Positions 17,019 through 26,030 of a stretch of 64,000 bases of DNA are shown in pieces. The stretch is taken from NCBI RefSeq assembly GCF_963678635.1, contig NC_087062.1:95409705-95473704 (forward strand), in the 5' to 3' direction. This DNA is from Symsagittifera roscoffensis (Eukaryota > Xenacoelomorpha > Acoela > Convolutidae). Numbering within the stretch: position 1 is the first letter of the stretch; every line of letters starts with the position of its first letter. The notes under the pieces were generated by a model that worked only from the letters and a program-made list of their open reading frames with translations, was not told the DNA's origin and made no database searches. Position numbers and translations under genes: made by a program.

Positions 17019-17297
17019 TCAGATAACGGAAATCACAAAAAAACCTGAGTTGCCACCTTTTTTTTTAGCCATGACCACGCCACAAGCCCACGGGGACTTC
17101 GACGGCTCGATCATGTCGAACTCCACTAACATCTCGATTTCCTTCCTGCCCGCTTCCGACTTATGAGGGGTCATTCTCCTCGCCCCTTCCCTATGAGGTA
17201 TCGAGCCCTCTTGTATCTCAATCTCGTGTTCTACAAAATTGCAGCAACCTATGCCGGCCTTATGCTTTGAAAAAACGTCTGCATTCCGATTTAGCAC
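17019..17297 (-). CDS. pol: Gypsy reverse transcriptase, N-terminal part
   Basis: 92 codons. Typical Gypsy RT entry: NADVFSKHKAGIGCC, then VEHEIEIQEGSIPHREGARR, a fingers segment EIEMLVEFDMIEPSKSPWAC and the KKKGG loop. The frame breaks directly after KKKGG (a run of T on the plus strand at 17,061-17,069), just before the R-F/V-C-V-D-Y-R-like motif, so a homopolymer indel is likely. Confidence 0.8.
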   Translation of the reverse strand: MLNRNADVFSKHKAGIGCCNFVEHEIEIQEGSIPHREGARRMTPHKSEAGRKEIEMLVEFDMIEPSKSPWACGVVMAKKKGGNSGFFVISVI

Positions 17298-17347
17298 CGC
17301 CCTAAGCGAATCTAGTTCTCGGTCTGATATTTTACCCTTCAGATGTT

Positions 17348-17581
17348 CTATCTCGGGCAGAACAGGTTTATTTGCTGCTTACTTTGTTTCTGTCGGTCTC
17401 TCGGGAAAATTCGAACAACTAGACAACCCATCCTTTGTCTCCGACTTGAAAACAATCTCTTAGAAGATTCCAATTCATTTATTCTCCTCAGTATACATTC
17501 CTGGTTCGCGTGCAAGGGACATTTAGCTACATCAAACTTTTTCAAGTTCTCCACACTCTGAAAGTCTGTGTGCAGAGGCAA
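17348..17581 (-). CDS. Gypsy pol fragment between protease and RT
   Basis: 77 codons, one frame away from the protease ORF. It starts inside MPLHTDFQSVENLKKFDVAK and carries a spacer with Cys/His residues. The last part is Arg/Gln-rich and likely out of frame. It connects the protease to the RT thumb-proximal region at 17,297. Confidence 0.45.
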   Translation of the reverse strand: MPLHTDFQSVENLKKFDVAKCPLHANQECILRRINELESSKRLFSSRRQRMGCLVVRIFPRDRQKQSKQQINLFCPR

Positions 17582-18299
17582 TGCGTAGCCAAGTTTCTTT
17601 CCCCCTCTGTATTGTCACTGTGGTTGCTTTTGTGTTCAACAACACACTCACACACAGTCCGCTCTGAGTGAGTGAGAAATTTCTTCCTAAAATAGCCGAG
17701 CTCTTACTGTTTGGATTTGGTACCTGACACACCTGTCTGTCATTACTGAGTTCATATAGATTCCCCATCCTAAACGTCGCTACCACGGCTTGGTTTGCTT
17801 TCAATCTCACTTTTCGATTCAGAAAAATCGGCACCTTAGCCTGGTTAATTAAGATCTTATTAAGAGGTTTCTTTTCATACTTCCTCTCAGGATCTTTGAT
17901 CCTGATCAACCCGTCATTGAGGTCGATCGTGACATCAAAGTGTCTTACGAAGTCCCTTCCCAGGATATTTGATCGGATTCGTCCACACTTTCCACCACCA
18001 GGAAGCTCATCCAAAGATGTCTCCCTCCCAGCTGCAGTGATATAATCGGGGTCCGTCCTGTCACATAGATTGCTCCCTGATTGGCAGCTGCTTGGTATCA
18101 GATCCCTGATTGGTATCATATCCGACCTGTCAACGCCCATATCAGTCCAGGTGCTGACTGGCATGACGCTGACCACTGCCTCCGTGATAACAGTCCTTTT
18201 ACTGAAAGTTGTCTGCCCTGCACATCTAGCACATGTGCTGCCAGATTGGCTTCGCAACCTGTTCAAGCATGTGGACCGCATCCTGTTCAAGCATGGCAT
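17532..18299 (-). pseudogene. Gypsy aspartic protease region, active site lost
   Basis: 255 codons. It contains the retropepsin context AVVSVMPVSTWTDMG and the later ILGRDF motif (the ILG of retropepsins). Where D-T/S-G-A should precede VVSVMP the sequence reads I-T-E-A, so neither the catalytic Asp nor the Gly is present in this frame, and no other frame restores it. A likely inserted or rearranged stretch follows (PSSCQSGSNLCDRTDPDYIT). After ILGRDF the sequence is well preserved to VCVSVLLN-like strands. A dead protease is the simplest reading. Confidence 0.7.
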
Positions 18300-18870
18300 T
18301 GTTTCCGATTCGTCGCACCTTTAGCTCTTCTTGGCCAATGTATATCCGGCCTACCTGATCACTCGCATCAGTCACGTGAGCCTTCATGTAGATATTATTG
18401 CCATCCATATTCATCAGAATTGGATATGGGCCATGGACTTCGTTGTAATGTCCATCCACTCTCAGTAGCCTCGGACCTCCTGTCGTGAGCAGCGCTCGCA
18501 CTGCCCTGGAGTCCAACTTGGGATCCTTCTTCCTCAGGCAGTCCGCATAAATGTCCAGGTGTACCAGCGTAATCTCGGACGGTTCACTCAAGTTCTTGAC
18601 CACCTGGTGTCCTGCGACCGAGATAATTGACATTATCTTTGTTCCTTCTTTCGTCATGCCAAAGGTTTTACCCGATATAACATTTAGCTTCAGTCCAGGC
18701 TTTCTGAGTCCCTGCTTGCCTTCTTCTTTCGTTGTTTTCCCCAGGATGTCGAATTTTTCCCAAAGATCTGTGCTTTCCAGTTCCGACCTCACCCAGTGCT
18801 CAACTTCTATCGTGGCTAGCTTCTGTTGGACATTCTGTAACGCTGTCCTCGCCGCTAAGCCATAATCCAC
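18226..18870 (-). CDS. Gypsy region between gag and protease
   Basis: 214 codons: a beta-rich segment (KLNVISGKTFGMTKEGTKIM, RIYIGQEELKVRRIG) lying where Gypsy elements carry the gag-protease spacer. TTGGP at about 120 is not a retropepsin DTG site. Near the end, a 14-base piece (CATGCTTGAACAGG on the coding strand) is duplicated, giving the repeat MLEQDAVHMLEQVA, and then the frame is lost. Confidence 0.5.
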   Translation of the reverse strand: MDYGLAARTALQNVQQKLATIEVEHWVRSELESTDLWEKFDILGKTTKEEGKQGLRKPGLKLNVISGKTFGMTKEGTKIMSIISVAGHQVVKNLSEPSEITLVHLDIYADCLRKKDPKLDSRAVRALLTTGGPRLLRVDGHYNEVHGPYPILMNMDGNNIYMKAHVTDASDQVGRIYIGQEELKVRRIGNNAMLEQDAVHMLEQVAKPIWQHMC

Positions 18871-18936
18871 CTAGAGCGATCCCGTCGACTCTGCCTCCAG
18901 ACTCGAGGCAACCACCTCATTAGACATGGTCTTCAC

Positions 18937-20061
18937 CTACTTAGTCGTAAAGGTGCTTAGTGTCGTTTCTTTTCTCCAAGACTCAGCCTCGTTCATCAGT
19001 CGTGCTCGACTGGCTTTGACGCCTGAAAGCGCCTCCTCATGACGGGAATGTTTCGCATCCGCCACTGCATCCCAAAATTGAGTGCAGTCCGACTTGAAAT
19101 GTCCTTCTAAATTGCAGAAGAAGCACCTAGGTCCATACTTCATTATGAGTCCTCTGACGTACTCTTCGTGGTCCTCGTCCGTCGCATCAATGTCATCGAG
19201 AAAGTAGCCTATCGCTTTCATGTTCTGTTTATAAGCAGAACAGGCAGAAACATGGTGGTCCATGGAGCCACAATTCGCAAATGACCTCCTCTTATCCATG
19301 TCGTCACGAGGTCTGTACCAACTGGAGTTCGCGCCAGTGTTGGTTCTGCTGTAGTTGCCATAATTGCTGTATTGGTTTTGCGCCCTCGGCTTTATGAGCA
19401 AGTACTCACGAGACTTCATACGCAAATCATCGGGCGTGGGTACTTGATCTAGCGAAAGGGTGAAGTGTGTGGCTAGCATGGTTTTCAGCTTGTCACTCTT
19501 TACTCCATCCATGAACTTCGAGGCAATCGCTAAGTTCCGCTCCGATATTCTCTCATCGGGATTGCTTCTCCTTCGGAGTAATTCAAGGTCGTCCAAAAAC
19601 TTGTCTATGGACTCGGCTTCTCTTTGACGCTTCTTCTCGAAGTTCGGCATAGCCTGGTGCCCTTGTACTCCAGAGCCGAAACGGTTCAGCAGGATGTCGA
19701 ATATCTTGCGAGCGCTGTCTCGTTCATTGGCCCTTTTCGCCATCACACAATTAAGGGCGGTACCCTCCAAGTTGCTTGTCAGCGCGCTGCATTCCTGTTT
19801 TTTTGATAGATTCTCTTTTTCAAAAGGCAACTTCACCACCTTTATCCAAGTATCGATGCAACCGTCTGACTCGTCTTTGTATGATTTCGGCTTTTTGAGT
19901 GTCCTTCTTGACCTCTCTCCTCTCTCGGTTGATTTCGAGAGCTTGGTGATGAATGTTTCGAGCAATCTAATCAGAGGCTCAAACATCGAAGCATAAATCG
20001 TTGTGCTGTGTGAGACCGTAGTCATGTCTGGCACTGATCTGACTTGTGGCACAGTGGGCAA
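18937..20061 (-). CDS. gag: Gypsy gag, capsid and zinc-knuckle part
   Basis: 374 codons. Residues about 60-220 resemble a retrotransposon Gag capsid (WIKVVKLPFEKENLSKKQEC ... KIFDILLNRFGSG ... ESIDKFLDDLELLRR). There are two nucleocapsid knuckles. The second, C-FF-C-NLEG-H-FKSD-C at 313-326, is an intact CX2CX4HX4C. The first, at 261-274, reads F-AN-C-GSMD-H-HVSA-C, so its first Cys is replaced by Phe. The N-terminus is a frameshift junction rather than a real start. Confidence 0.8.
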   Translation of the reverse strand: MPTVPQVRSVPDMTTVSHSTTIYASMFEPLIRLLETFITKLSKSTERGERSRRTLKKPKSYKDESDGCIDTWIKVVKLPFEKENLSKKQECSALTSNLEGTALNCVMAKRANERDSARKIFDILLNRFGSGVQGHQAMPNFEKKRQREAESIDKFLDDLELLRRRSNPDERISERNLAIASKFMDGVKSDKLKTMLATHFTLSLDQVPTPDDLRMKSREYLLIKPRAQNQYSNYGNYSRTNTGANSSWYRPRDDMDKRRSFANCGSMDHHVSACSAYKQNMKAIGYFLDDIDATDEDHEEYVRGLIMKYGPRCFFCNLEGHFKSDCTQFWDAVADAKHSRHEEALSGVKASRARLMNEAESWRKETTLSTFTTK

Positions 20062-20253
20062 TCTTGTCTCCGAGGTGGCATCTGCCTCCGGCGGGACCGG
20101 GTTTGTCCAACCCGGCCTTGATGGGGCTGCCTGGGCCGCTCCCTGTGCTTAGATTCGTAATTTGTTCTCGAACTTTGCTGGGCCCCGGCATAGCTGCGTG
20201 CTCAATTTCCATCATTTGCCTGGCGTGAACGCTCTCTTGGGGGCGGAACGCTC

Positions 20254-20439
20254 CTACCGATTGCTCCCGTTTAAGATTTCGTCAAGCTTCCGCATCATCA
20301 GGTCAGATTTGGCATCTAACCTTGTTTCCAGGCTTGTCATCTTGTGAGTATAGGTATTGTCGTGATCGTTCAATAATCGCTCGATCTCCCTTGTCATCCT
20401 AACTTCTCTTTCTTCTGACTCCTTGTTCGCCTGAGCCAA
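20254..20439 (-). CDS. gag: Gypsy gag, coiled-coil fragment
   Basis: 61 codons in the same frame as 20,455-21,480 after one TAA. Charged helix (MTREIERLLNDHDNTYTHKM) typical of a coiled coil. The frame is lost at 20,254. A further fragment in another frame (19,979-20,215) bridges to the capsid-like ORF. Confidence 0.45.
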   Translation of the reverse strand: MAQANKESEEREVRMTREIERLLNDHDNTYTHKMTSLETRLDAKSDLMMRKLDEILNGSNR

Positions 20440-20454
20440 GCTCTCCTCCAGGCA

Positions 20455-21480
20455 TTAATCGGTGTTGCGAATCAATTGAGCCTTATCGACTCTCGCCTGC
20501 GACTTTACGTGTGTCAGTTCATCTCGAAATTTTTCTTGACCCTGGTGAGCTCTCTCCTCGACTCGATCTGTTCTCTTAGTCATGTCCCGTCGCAGTTCTT
20601 CCAGGCCTGTCATTACGCCAGCAAACATGTCACTTATATCGCCAGCCGCCCCCATTGCCGGGGTTAGGCCTAGAGAAGATGAGGTCAACTGCGGTTGCAG
20701 CCTGGTACTTGATGACGCGCCGCCCTTTTGCTCGCCCATCGACATCATCAACCTGTCGAACGTCGAGGATGCTCCCATTGTTATCCCGTCAGACATGGGC
20801 CTGGTCGGAGAGGCTGACAACGCCTTCCTGCTCATGTCGTTCCTTGAGCACGGCGTGACATCCACACCCCGATGGGTTATCTCCGGATAGTCATAATTGG
20901 AAGATAGACTTTCAGTTCGTAGTGAAGCCATGCGCTCATCGTACAAGGACTTCCAGCTTTTCTTGGCTTTCGAACCCGTTCGTTCTTCACTCGGACTTAT
21001 ACTCGACATCATCGCATTTTTTGCTTTGCTTGACCAGAGATGATTGTTCTTTTCTTCACTAATGAGTCTTAGTCTCCGATTTGGACATTGCTCTGAACAA
21101 CGCTTCTTCTCGCGCTTCGACCTCGGAACGCTCCGAGGCCTCTTCCGTCCTTTCGATTTCTTCCCGTTCGAGGTCCTCACCTGGCTCAAAGTCGGATCGG
21201 ATGAGCGTTTTTTCCCCTTCGTCGAAGGGTCCACAAGCGCCTCGCTCACCGGTACGACCTCGGCACTTCGCCCTTGACTACCATCGAGGTTCTTCTCGCT
21301 TCTTAGTTTCATTCCGTTCACTGAAAGATCAGCTTGACCTTTAGTCGATTCGTTGTCAGCAAAAACGTCGGAAGCGCTGCTAAACGAAGCTTGGCTACAC
21401 CTAGATTTAAATTTTCGCGTGCTCCCCTTGCTCAGCCTGGGAATTATAGAAGTCGATCCTAACGAGTCTCTACGCTGCAT
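20455..21480 (-). CDS. gag: Gypsy gag, N-terminal part
   Basis: 341 codons from ATG at 21,480 (MQRRDSLGS). The open frame reaches 21,528 but only via GTG. It is Ser/Lys/Arg-rich and low complexity, with dense basic stretches near residues 95-125 (KKSKGRKRPRSVPRSKREKK) suited to RNA binding or nuclear targeting. The C-terminal 80 residues are charged and helical. It ends with TAA. The same frame reopens five codons later in 20,254-20,439, so the TAA probably interrupts one long gag. Confidence 0.6.
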   Translation of the reverse strand: MQRRDSLGSTSIIPRLSKGSTRKFKSRCSQASFSSASDVFADNESTKGQADLSVNGMKLRSEKNLDGSQGRSAEVVPVSEALVDPSTKGKKRSSDPTLSQVRTSNGKKSKGRKRPRSVPRSKREKKRCSEQCPNRRLRLISEEKNNHLWSSKAKNAMMSSISPSEERTGSKAKKSWKSLYDERMASLRTESLSSNYDYPEITHRGVDVTPCSRNDMSRKALSASPTRPMSDGITMGASSTFDRLMMSMGEQKGGASSSTRLQPQLTSSSLGLTPAMGAAGDISDMFAGVMTGLEELRRDMTKRTDRVEERAHQGQEKFRDELTHVKSQARVDKAQLIRNTD

Positions 21481-21960
21481 AATTTGTAATAAATAGTAAT
21501 ATTTGTACCAATTGATGGCAATGCACACGTACCGCGAATAAGTATAAAATAATTTACTTAACGCTGCCTACTCGACTCCTTCAATATCAACAATGTTCCC
21601 TAGGATTCTTGGTGATGATATTAATGACTTAGCTAAGGTTACACACAGGGCTTGCTTAGTATTAAGATAATGCTAACTCCACCCAGTTGCCTAGCATAAC
21701 AGTATCACAAAATTTTCACAAGATATAGTCAATACACAAAACACAACTGATAATCAATTAAGAATATCCTTCAGGTGACAGCGACCTTTTGTCAGTATCA
21801 ATTTTACTGCCACACTCGTATCAAATCACTGCTTTGTTAAAATCAAACAATCTTTGATAAAAAAGCAGTGATGATTCAGGAATAGATAAATAAAACTTAG
21901 TCTTAAAGAAAAAGACTTCCCTCGATCGGAACACTCGAAAACAACGAAGCCCAGGACATT
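21481..21960. other. Presumed leader or LTR region of the Gypsy element
   Basis: 480 bases, AT-rich, upstream of the gag ATG on the minus strand. A 5' LTR and primer-binding site would be expected here or just beyond. I could not identify either with confidence. The two 100-bp repeats at 21,962-22,245 lie immediately outside. Confidence 0.35.
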
Positions 21961-21961
21961 G

Positions 21962-22245
21962 TCTTCTCAAGTGAGTGTGTATTTGCCTAATACACTCACC
22001 GAGGTCTTCTTTTAGGTGTCCTGCGATTGCCCGAGCTGTCCTACTAAGTAGCTCAAGGCAACCTCTGATGGAAAATCTCCAAAGTCTATGAAAGGCTCCC
22101 CCACACCCGGGACGCCCCAAGTGCACGAGAGCAGGGAACAACTTTTCTTCTCAAATGAGTGTGTATTTGCCTAATACACTCACCGAGGTCTTCTTTTATG
22201 TGTTCCCGGATTACCCGAGCTTTCCTATTAAGTAGCTCACGGCAA
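21962..22245. repeat. Direct repeat pair with a hairpin, about 185 bp apart
   Basis: 21,962-22,060 and 22,147-22,245 match over about 100 bp with roughly a dozen differences. Both contain TGAGTGTGTAT and ATACACTCA separated by about 7 bases, which form a strong hairpin. Both continue through CCGAGGTCTTCTTTTA and a CCCGAGCT-TCCTA-TAAGTAGCTCA segment. The latter contains GAGCT...AGCTC and could form a second stem. The pair flanks about 85 bp of unrelated DNA. Confidence 0.8.
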
Positions 22246-22439
22246 CCACACAACCAAAATAACAATAAAAAAAATTTGGTTCGGGTACTTCCAACAGACC
22301 CGATCTAGAATCCAAAGTTGATCACGAATCTCCGGGTCAAATGGGCTCCTGTGATCCTAATACACACGATCGTTGGTTGTTAACCTTTTATTTCGATTCT
22401 AAATGGATGTTTTAATTGCTCAAATTGCCCCAGAAGGTA

Positions 22440-22820
22440 CCCCTAAATTTTCAATAAGGAGGGTTGTTAAGAGGCTTAAGTCACTCCGGAGGGTTACTTC
22501 GGAGGGTTGCTAAGACACTTAGCTTCCCTCGGAGGGTTACTTCGGAGGGTACCCTAATCACCCAAGTTACTTCGGAGGGTCCCCTTGAACTCACTAAGGA
22601 GGGTCAATAAGAGGCTCAATACACTGCGGAGGGTTACTTCGGAGGGTTCTTTCAAAATTTCAAATTTTTCGAATCCCATTTGCAAGGGTCTCCAAGTAGT
22701 CTCAACAAGCTAAATTCTCTGGGGGGTTGTTTTAACTTCTTCAGAGGGTGTAGTGGAAAATTTCCACTAAGGAGGTTTGCCAAGGAGCTTAGCTGACTCC
22801 GGAGGGTTACTTCGGAGGGT
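22440..22820. repeat. GGAGGGT-rich minisatellite
   Basis: The 20-mer GGAGGGTTACTTCGGAGGGT occurs near 22,491, 22,532, 22,628 and 22,800, with partial copies between, separated by related AAGGAGGGTT / TTAAGAGGCTTA pieces. Spacing is irregular (40-170 bp). Single GGAGGGTAC or ACCCTCC words recur as far as 24,550. Confidence 0.8.
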
Positions 22821-22849
22821 TTCCCAAAAATCAAGAAAACGGGTTATTC

Positions 22850-25370
22850 TACCGCAGTAAAGCCTCCGAATGCGGTCTAACTGACTTAAAATCAGGTTGG
22901 CTGACACGGTCAACCTTCCCAGTAGGATAAAAAATTGATCTTATAAAATGTTCTGCCGCTCTGAGTGTTCGCTAAAATTTGGACCCTCCGAACCAACAGA
23001 TTCTAAAAAAAATCTCCTTTTCTGAAAAAATCAACCCAAAAACGGTTGCGGTCCGGGAAAATGGTCAAAAACGTCGACTTATGGTACCAAATTTATCCCG
23101 ATCAGTTGGCTAGTCTTTGAGAAATCGCCAAAAACGCGTTCGTCACAATGGCCTTTTTTCACCACGTATATAGGTTCTGAAAGACTTTTTCCACAATTCC
23201 TAGTGAAAGTGCCTAAAAACAAATGAAACGAGCGTAGTAGCCCCGTACGGCACTGGAACATTGCAAAAAACCGGACCAAAATTGGTTTGGAAACAAAAAT
23301 TTGGCCAATAACTATCAAATTTGGACCCTCCGATTCCTTCCTTTTCCAATCTTTAAGTCGTTAGCTCTATCCACGGAGCTAATCGGAGGTTTACTTAAAA
23401 AATAGGGCTAATGGTAACCGAGCACGTTATGCTGGTACACTCCTAACGCAAAAAATTTTATTGCTCTAACTCTAAAAACTCAAAAGCTCGATCCCCCAAA
23501 CAAATTGACAAAATTCGGAAAATTATCAAAATTTTGATCGAAAATTTTTGTTTTCGCTAACTTCTACTAAGTTTTTTTTCCGTGCGGTTTCTTTAGTTAG
23601 AGGGATCGAACTACGTAGTAACTCCCTGTATAAAAGCTTTTTGCTGTTCGGAAAAACTCGGATATTCAAAATTTTGGGGGTCAACAGTTAGGTCGAAAAT
23701 CGGTAATTTTCGACAAAATTGGGGTGTTTCTCGGGTCAAAATGGGAGATAAGTAAATTATAATAAGGATACTAATCTATTAGTAGTCGTTAATCAACATT
23801 AATGTACCCTCTTTTGCACCAAAGTACCCGAATTGAGACCCTTAACCCGGAAATTCGCGATCGAGGGAGGGTACAATCGGACCGCGCCAATCGTGCCCCC
23901 CCCCACCTCTTAAGTTTTAATGAAATAGTACACGAACGATACTAAAATTGTTTCAAAGATATCCAACAGTCGTTGTGGATGTTGTCCCTGATGCCCCTGT
24001 TGAGTGTGGAACACGTCGGTCAGCTTGCCACTCTACCCTCCGTTCACCGGCAAAATCACCATTAACGTACTTAAATACGCAAATTACACTCAATGGAGGG
24101 TACCCAACTCGTCACCAAAACACACAATCTTTCTATCAGAAATGATATAAATCAATCTGAAACAACAATAAATAGGAAGGTCAGATCACATCTCGTCCGG
24201 AAATAACATAAAAACTGTCACTTTATGTTTTTTATTGCTTTTGGTCTTTTTTGGATTTCTTACTGTTTTTTGTACTTTTTTGTTTTCAAACTAAATTGTT
24301 TTTGGCTTTTTCTTGGTTAAGCACCATTTTTGTTTGGTTTTACGCTTTCTCTTTAATTGTCTTTGGTCCCGGGACGTTGGGACAAGCGGGCTCATGACTT
24401 CCAACCTAACCTTCCGGCCCCCAGAGTTTTCGGTGTTAACTAGGTTAAAAAGCTAAATAGTACTAGGCGGAGGGTACGCACCTTCCCCCTAGTACAACAA
24501 AGATCACTAAGGCCTCTAACTCGGGCATACGCCCGGAGCGGAGGGTTCGTCGCTGAAACGTTTGCTGATCATGATGGTCTCATGCCTTTAACAGGCCCAC
24601 CCAGGAGCGCCATAAAAACGTCTATGTAACATTCGGCCAAATACTACACAGTGACGGAGCGTAGAAAAAGTACCTATTAACGACTGGTAGGCGTCAGTTA
24701 CCTTAATTTTACTCGTTTTTCACCGTCTCAACCTTGCCAGTTGATTTTCTGGTCTGTTTAGGGTTAAGTAAAAAGTTACTATTTTTAGGCCATCAGTCAA
24801 ACGACTTTTGATCAGCGTTCGTTTACATGCGAACACAACCACATAGCTGGGTCTCGGATCCTCATACTACGTGATTGCTATTAAAAACACGGCACGAATA
24901 ACCCATTTTACTATGTTTTTGGTGACAGTTCTATATTAAAACCATTGGAGATGGATTGACCCTTTCCTCTTTCTAGCTACTCATATTCTCATATATATAA
25001 AAATACCGGTGTTAATTCAAATGTTTATGGCATCAGAGTAGATAAAAAGTCAGTTCTTTGCAGTCTTTCACCATATACTGTCTCTGGGGGGCCGAGCCTC
25101 CGCTTGCGTGTTTTTCCTGTAATAACGTCGTTATCACTCGCAATTCGTGGTACGGGAGCGTACTGCTCTCCACTACTTCCCCACTGAAGCCTCCCTTCTC
25201 GCTAATTCCTTCCGCTAAGTGTCTTATCAAGCGTGATCGTCACAATAAGAGGCTTCGTTTTTATGTCGTTATCGTCCGACTGTTTCTCACTATTTTCGCT
25301 GTTGTTCTGATTTTATCACTTTTTCTAGTCAAAATGGCTGTTTTTTGTATTTCTCAGAAATCTCCTTTCG
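22850..25370. other. Non-coding flank between minisatellite and satellite
   Basis: No convincing gene. It contains scattered GGAGGGT/ACCCTCC words (23,820-24,550), T-rich stretches (24,220-24,340) and a TATA-like TATATATAAAAAT at about 24,990. An ORF at 25,058-25,465 has one hydrophobic segment but runs into the satellite. The region could belong to an LTR or to the flank of an insertion. I cannot resolve it. Confidence 0.5.
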
Positions 25371-25889
25371 TCAATCATGAGACGATCAGGGTCAATCGAG
25401 TCGGAAAGAGTCGAATCATTGGTCAAACAGGCTCGAGTCGCGAAATGAACGAGGTCGAATTATGAGTCAAGCAGGCTCGTATCTTGAATAGAACAGGGTC
25501 GAATCATAAGTCAATTAGGATCGAATCCTGATTTGAATTTGGCCGAAACGTGGGTCGCGCCGGGTCAAATCATGACTCAAACAGGGTCAGTTTTTGGGTC
25601 AAACAGGGTCGAATTATTAGTCAAACAGGATCGAATCATGAAATGAACAGGGTAGAGTCACCATTTGAACGGTTTTGAAATCAAACAAATTCGATTGCTG
25701 AAACGAACAGGGTTGAATCATGAGTCAAACAGTTGAACGGGGTCGAGAGCCGAACATGGTCAAATGATGGTTCAAACAGGGTCGAATCATGAGTCAAACA
25801 TGGTCGAATCATGAGCCAAACAGGATCGAATCATGAAAAGAACGTTTTCGAGTCATGAGTCGAATATGATCAAATTATCAAATCATGGG

Positions 25890-26030
25890 TCGGATTAATG
25901 CATTAATTTTCAACCATTAATTATCAATTTTCAACCTTCCTTGTAATAATTTTCAACAATTAAGGCCTCTGCTTCTATTTCTGTGTTGCGTCGGAAGGTT
26001 GCGCTCTGCCAATATGGCAGAAAGGCACAC
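25890..26030. other. Non-satellite insertion inside the array
   Basis: About 140 bp without satellite words. It is AT-rich, with three TTTTCAAC / AATTTTCAACCAT words and ATTAATGCATTAAT, then TTCTGTGTTGCGTCGGAAGG and CCAATATGGCAGAAAGGCAC. The satellite resumes at ACGAACAGGGTAGAGTC. This is a possible short transposon or captured fragment. I see no clear terminal inverted repeats. Confidence 0.7.

Larger units (their letters stand above)
12843..21480 (-). mobile_element. Ty3/Gypsy LTR retrotransposon, internal region, inactivated
   Basis: Order on the minus strand: gag with CCHC knuckle, protease region, RT (YVDD), RNase H, a long Ser/Glu-rich linker, integrase, and a C-terminal tail. This gag-PR-RT-RH-IN order defines Ty3/Gypsy. 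The copy is dead: many frameshifts, an in-frame TAG at 16,656, and altered catalytic positions in protease, RT motif A and integrase. LTRs were not identified. Its gag and pol are unusually long, and the linker between RNase H and integrase alone exceeds 300 residues. Confidence 0.9.

Noticed and set aside
24985-25000. TATA-like TATATATAAAAAT as a promoter
   Set aside because: The plus strand has no supported gene downstream and such words are common in AT-rich DNA.
25058-25465. 135-codon ORF with a hydrophobic segment next to the right array
   Set aside because: It runs into the satellite, has no recognisable domain, and its hydrophobic part is in T-rich DNA where such segments arise by chance.
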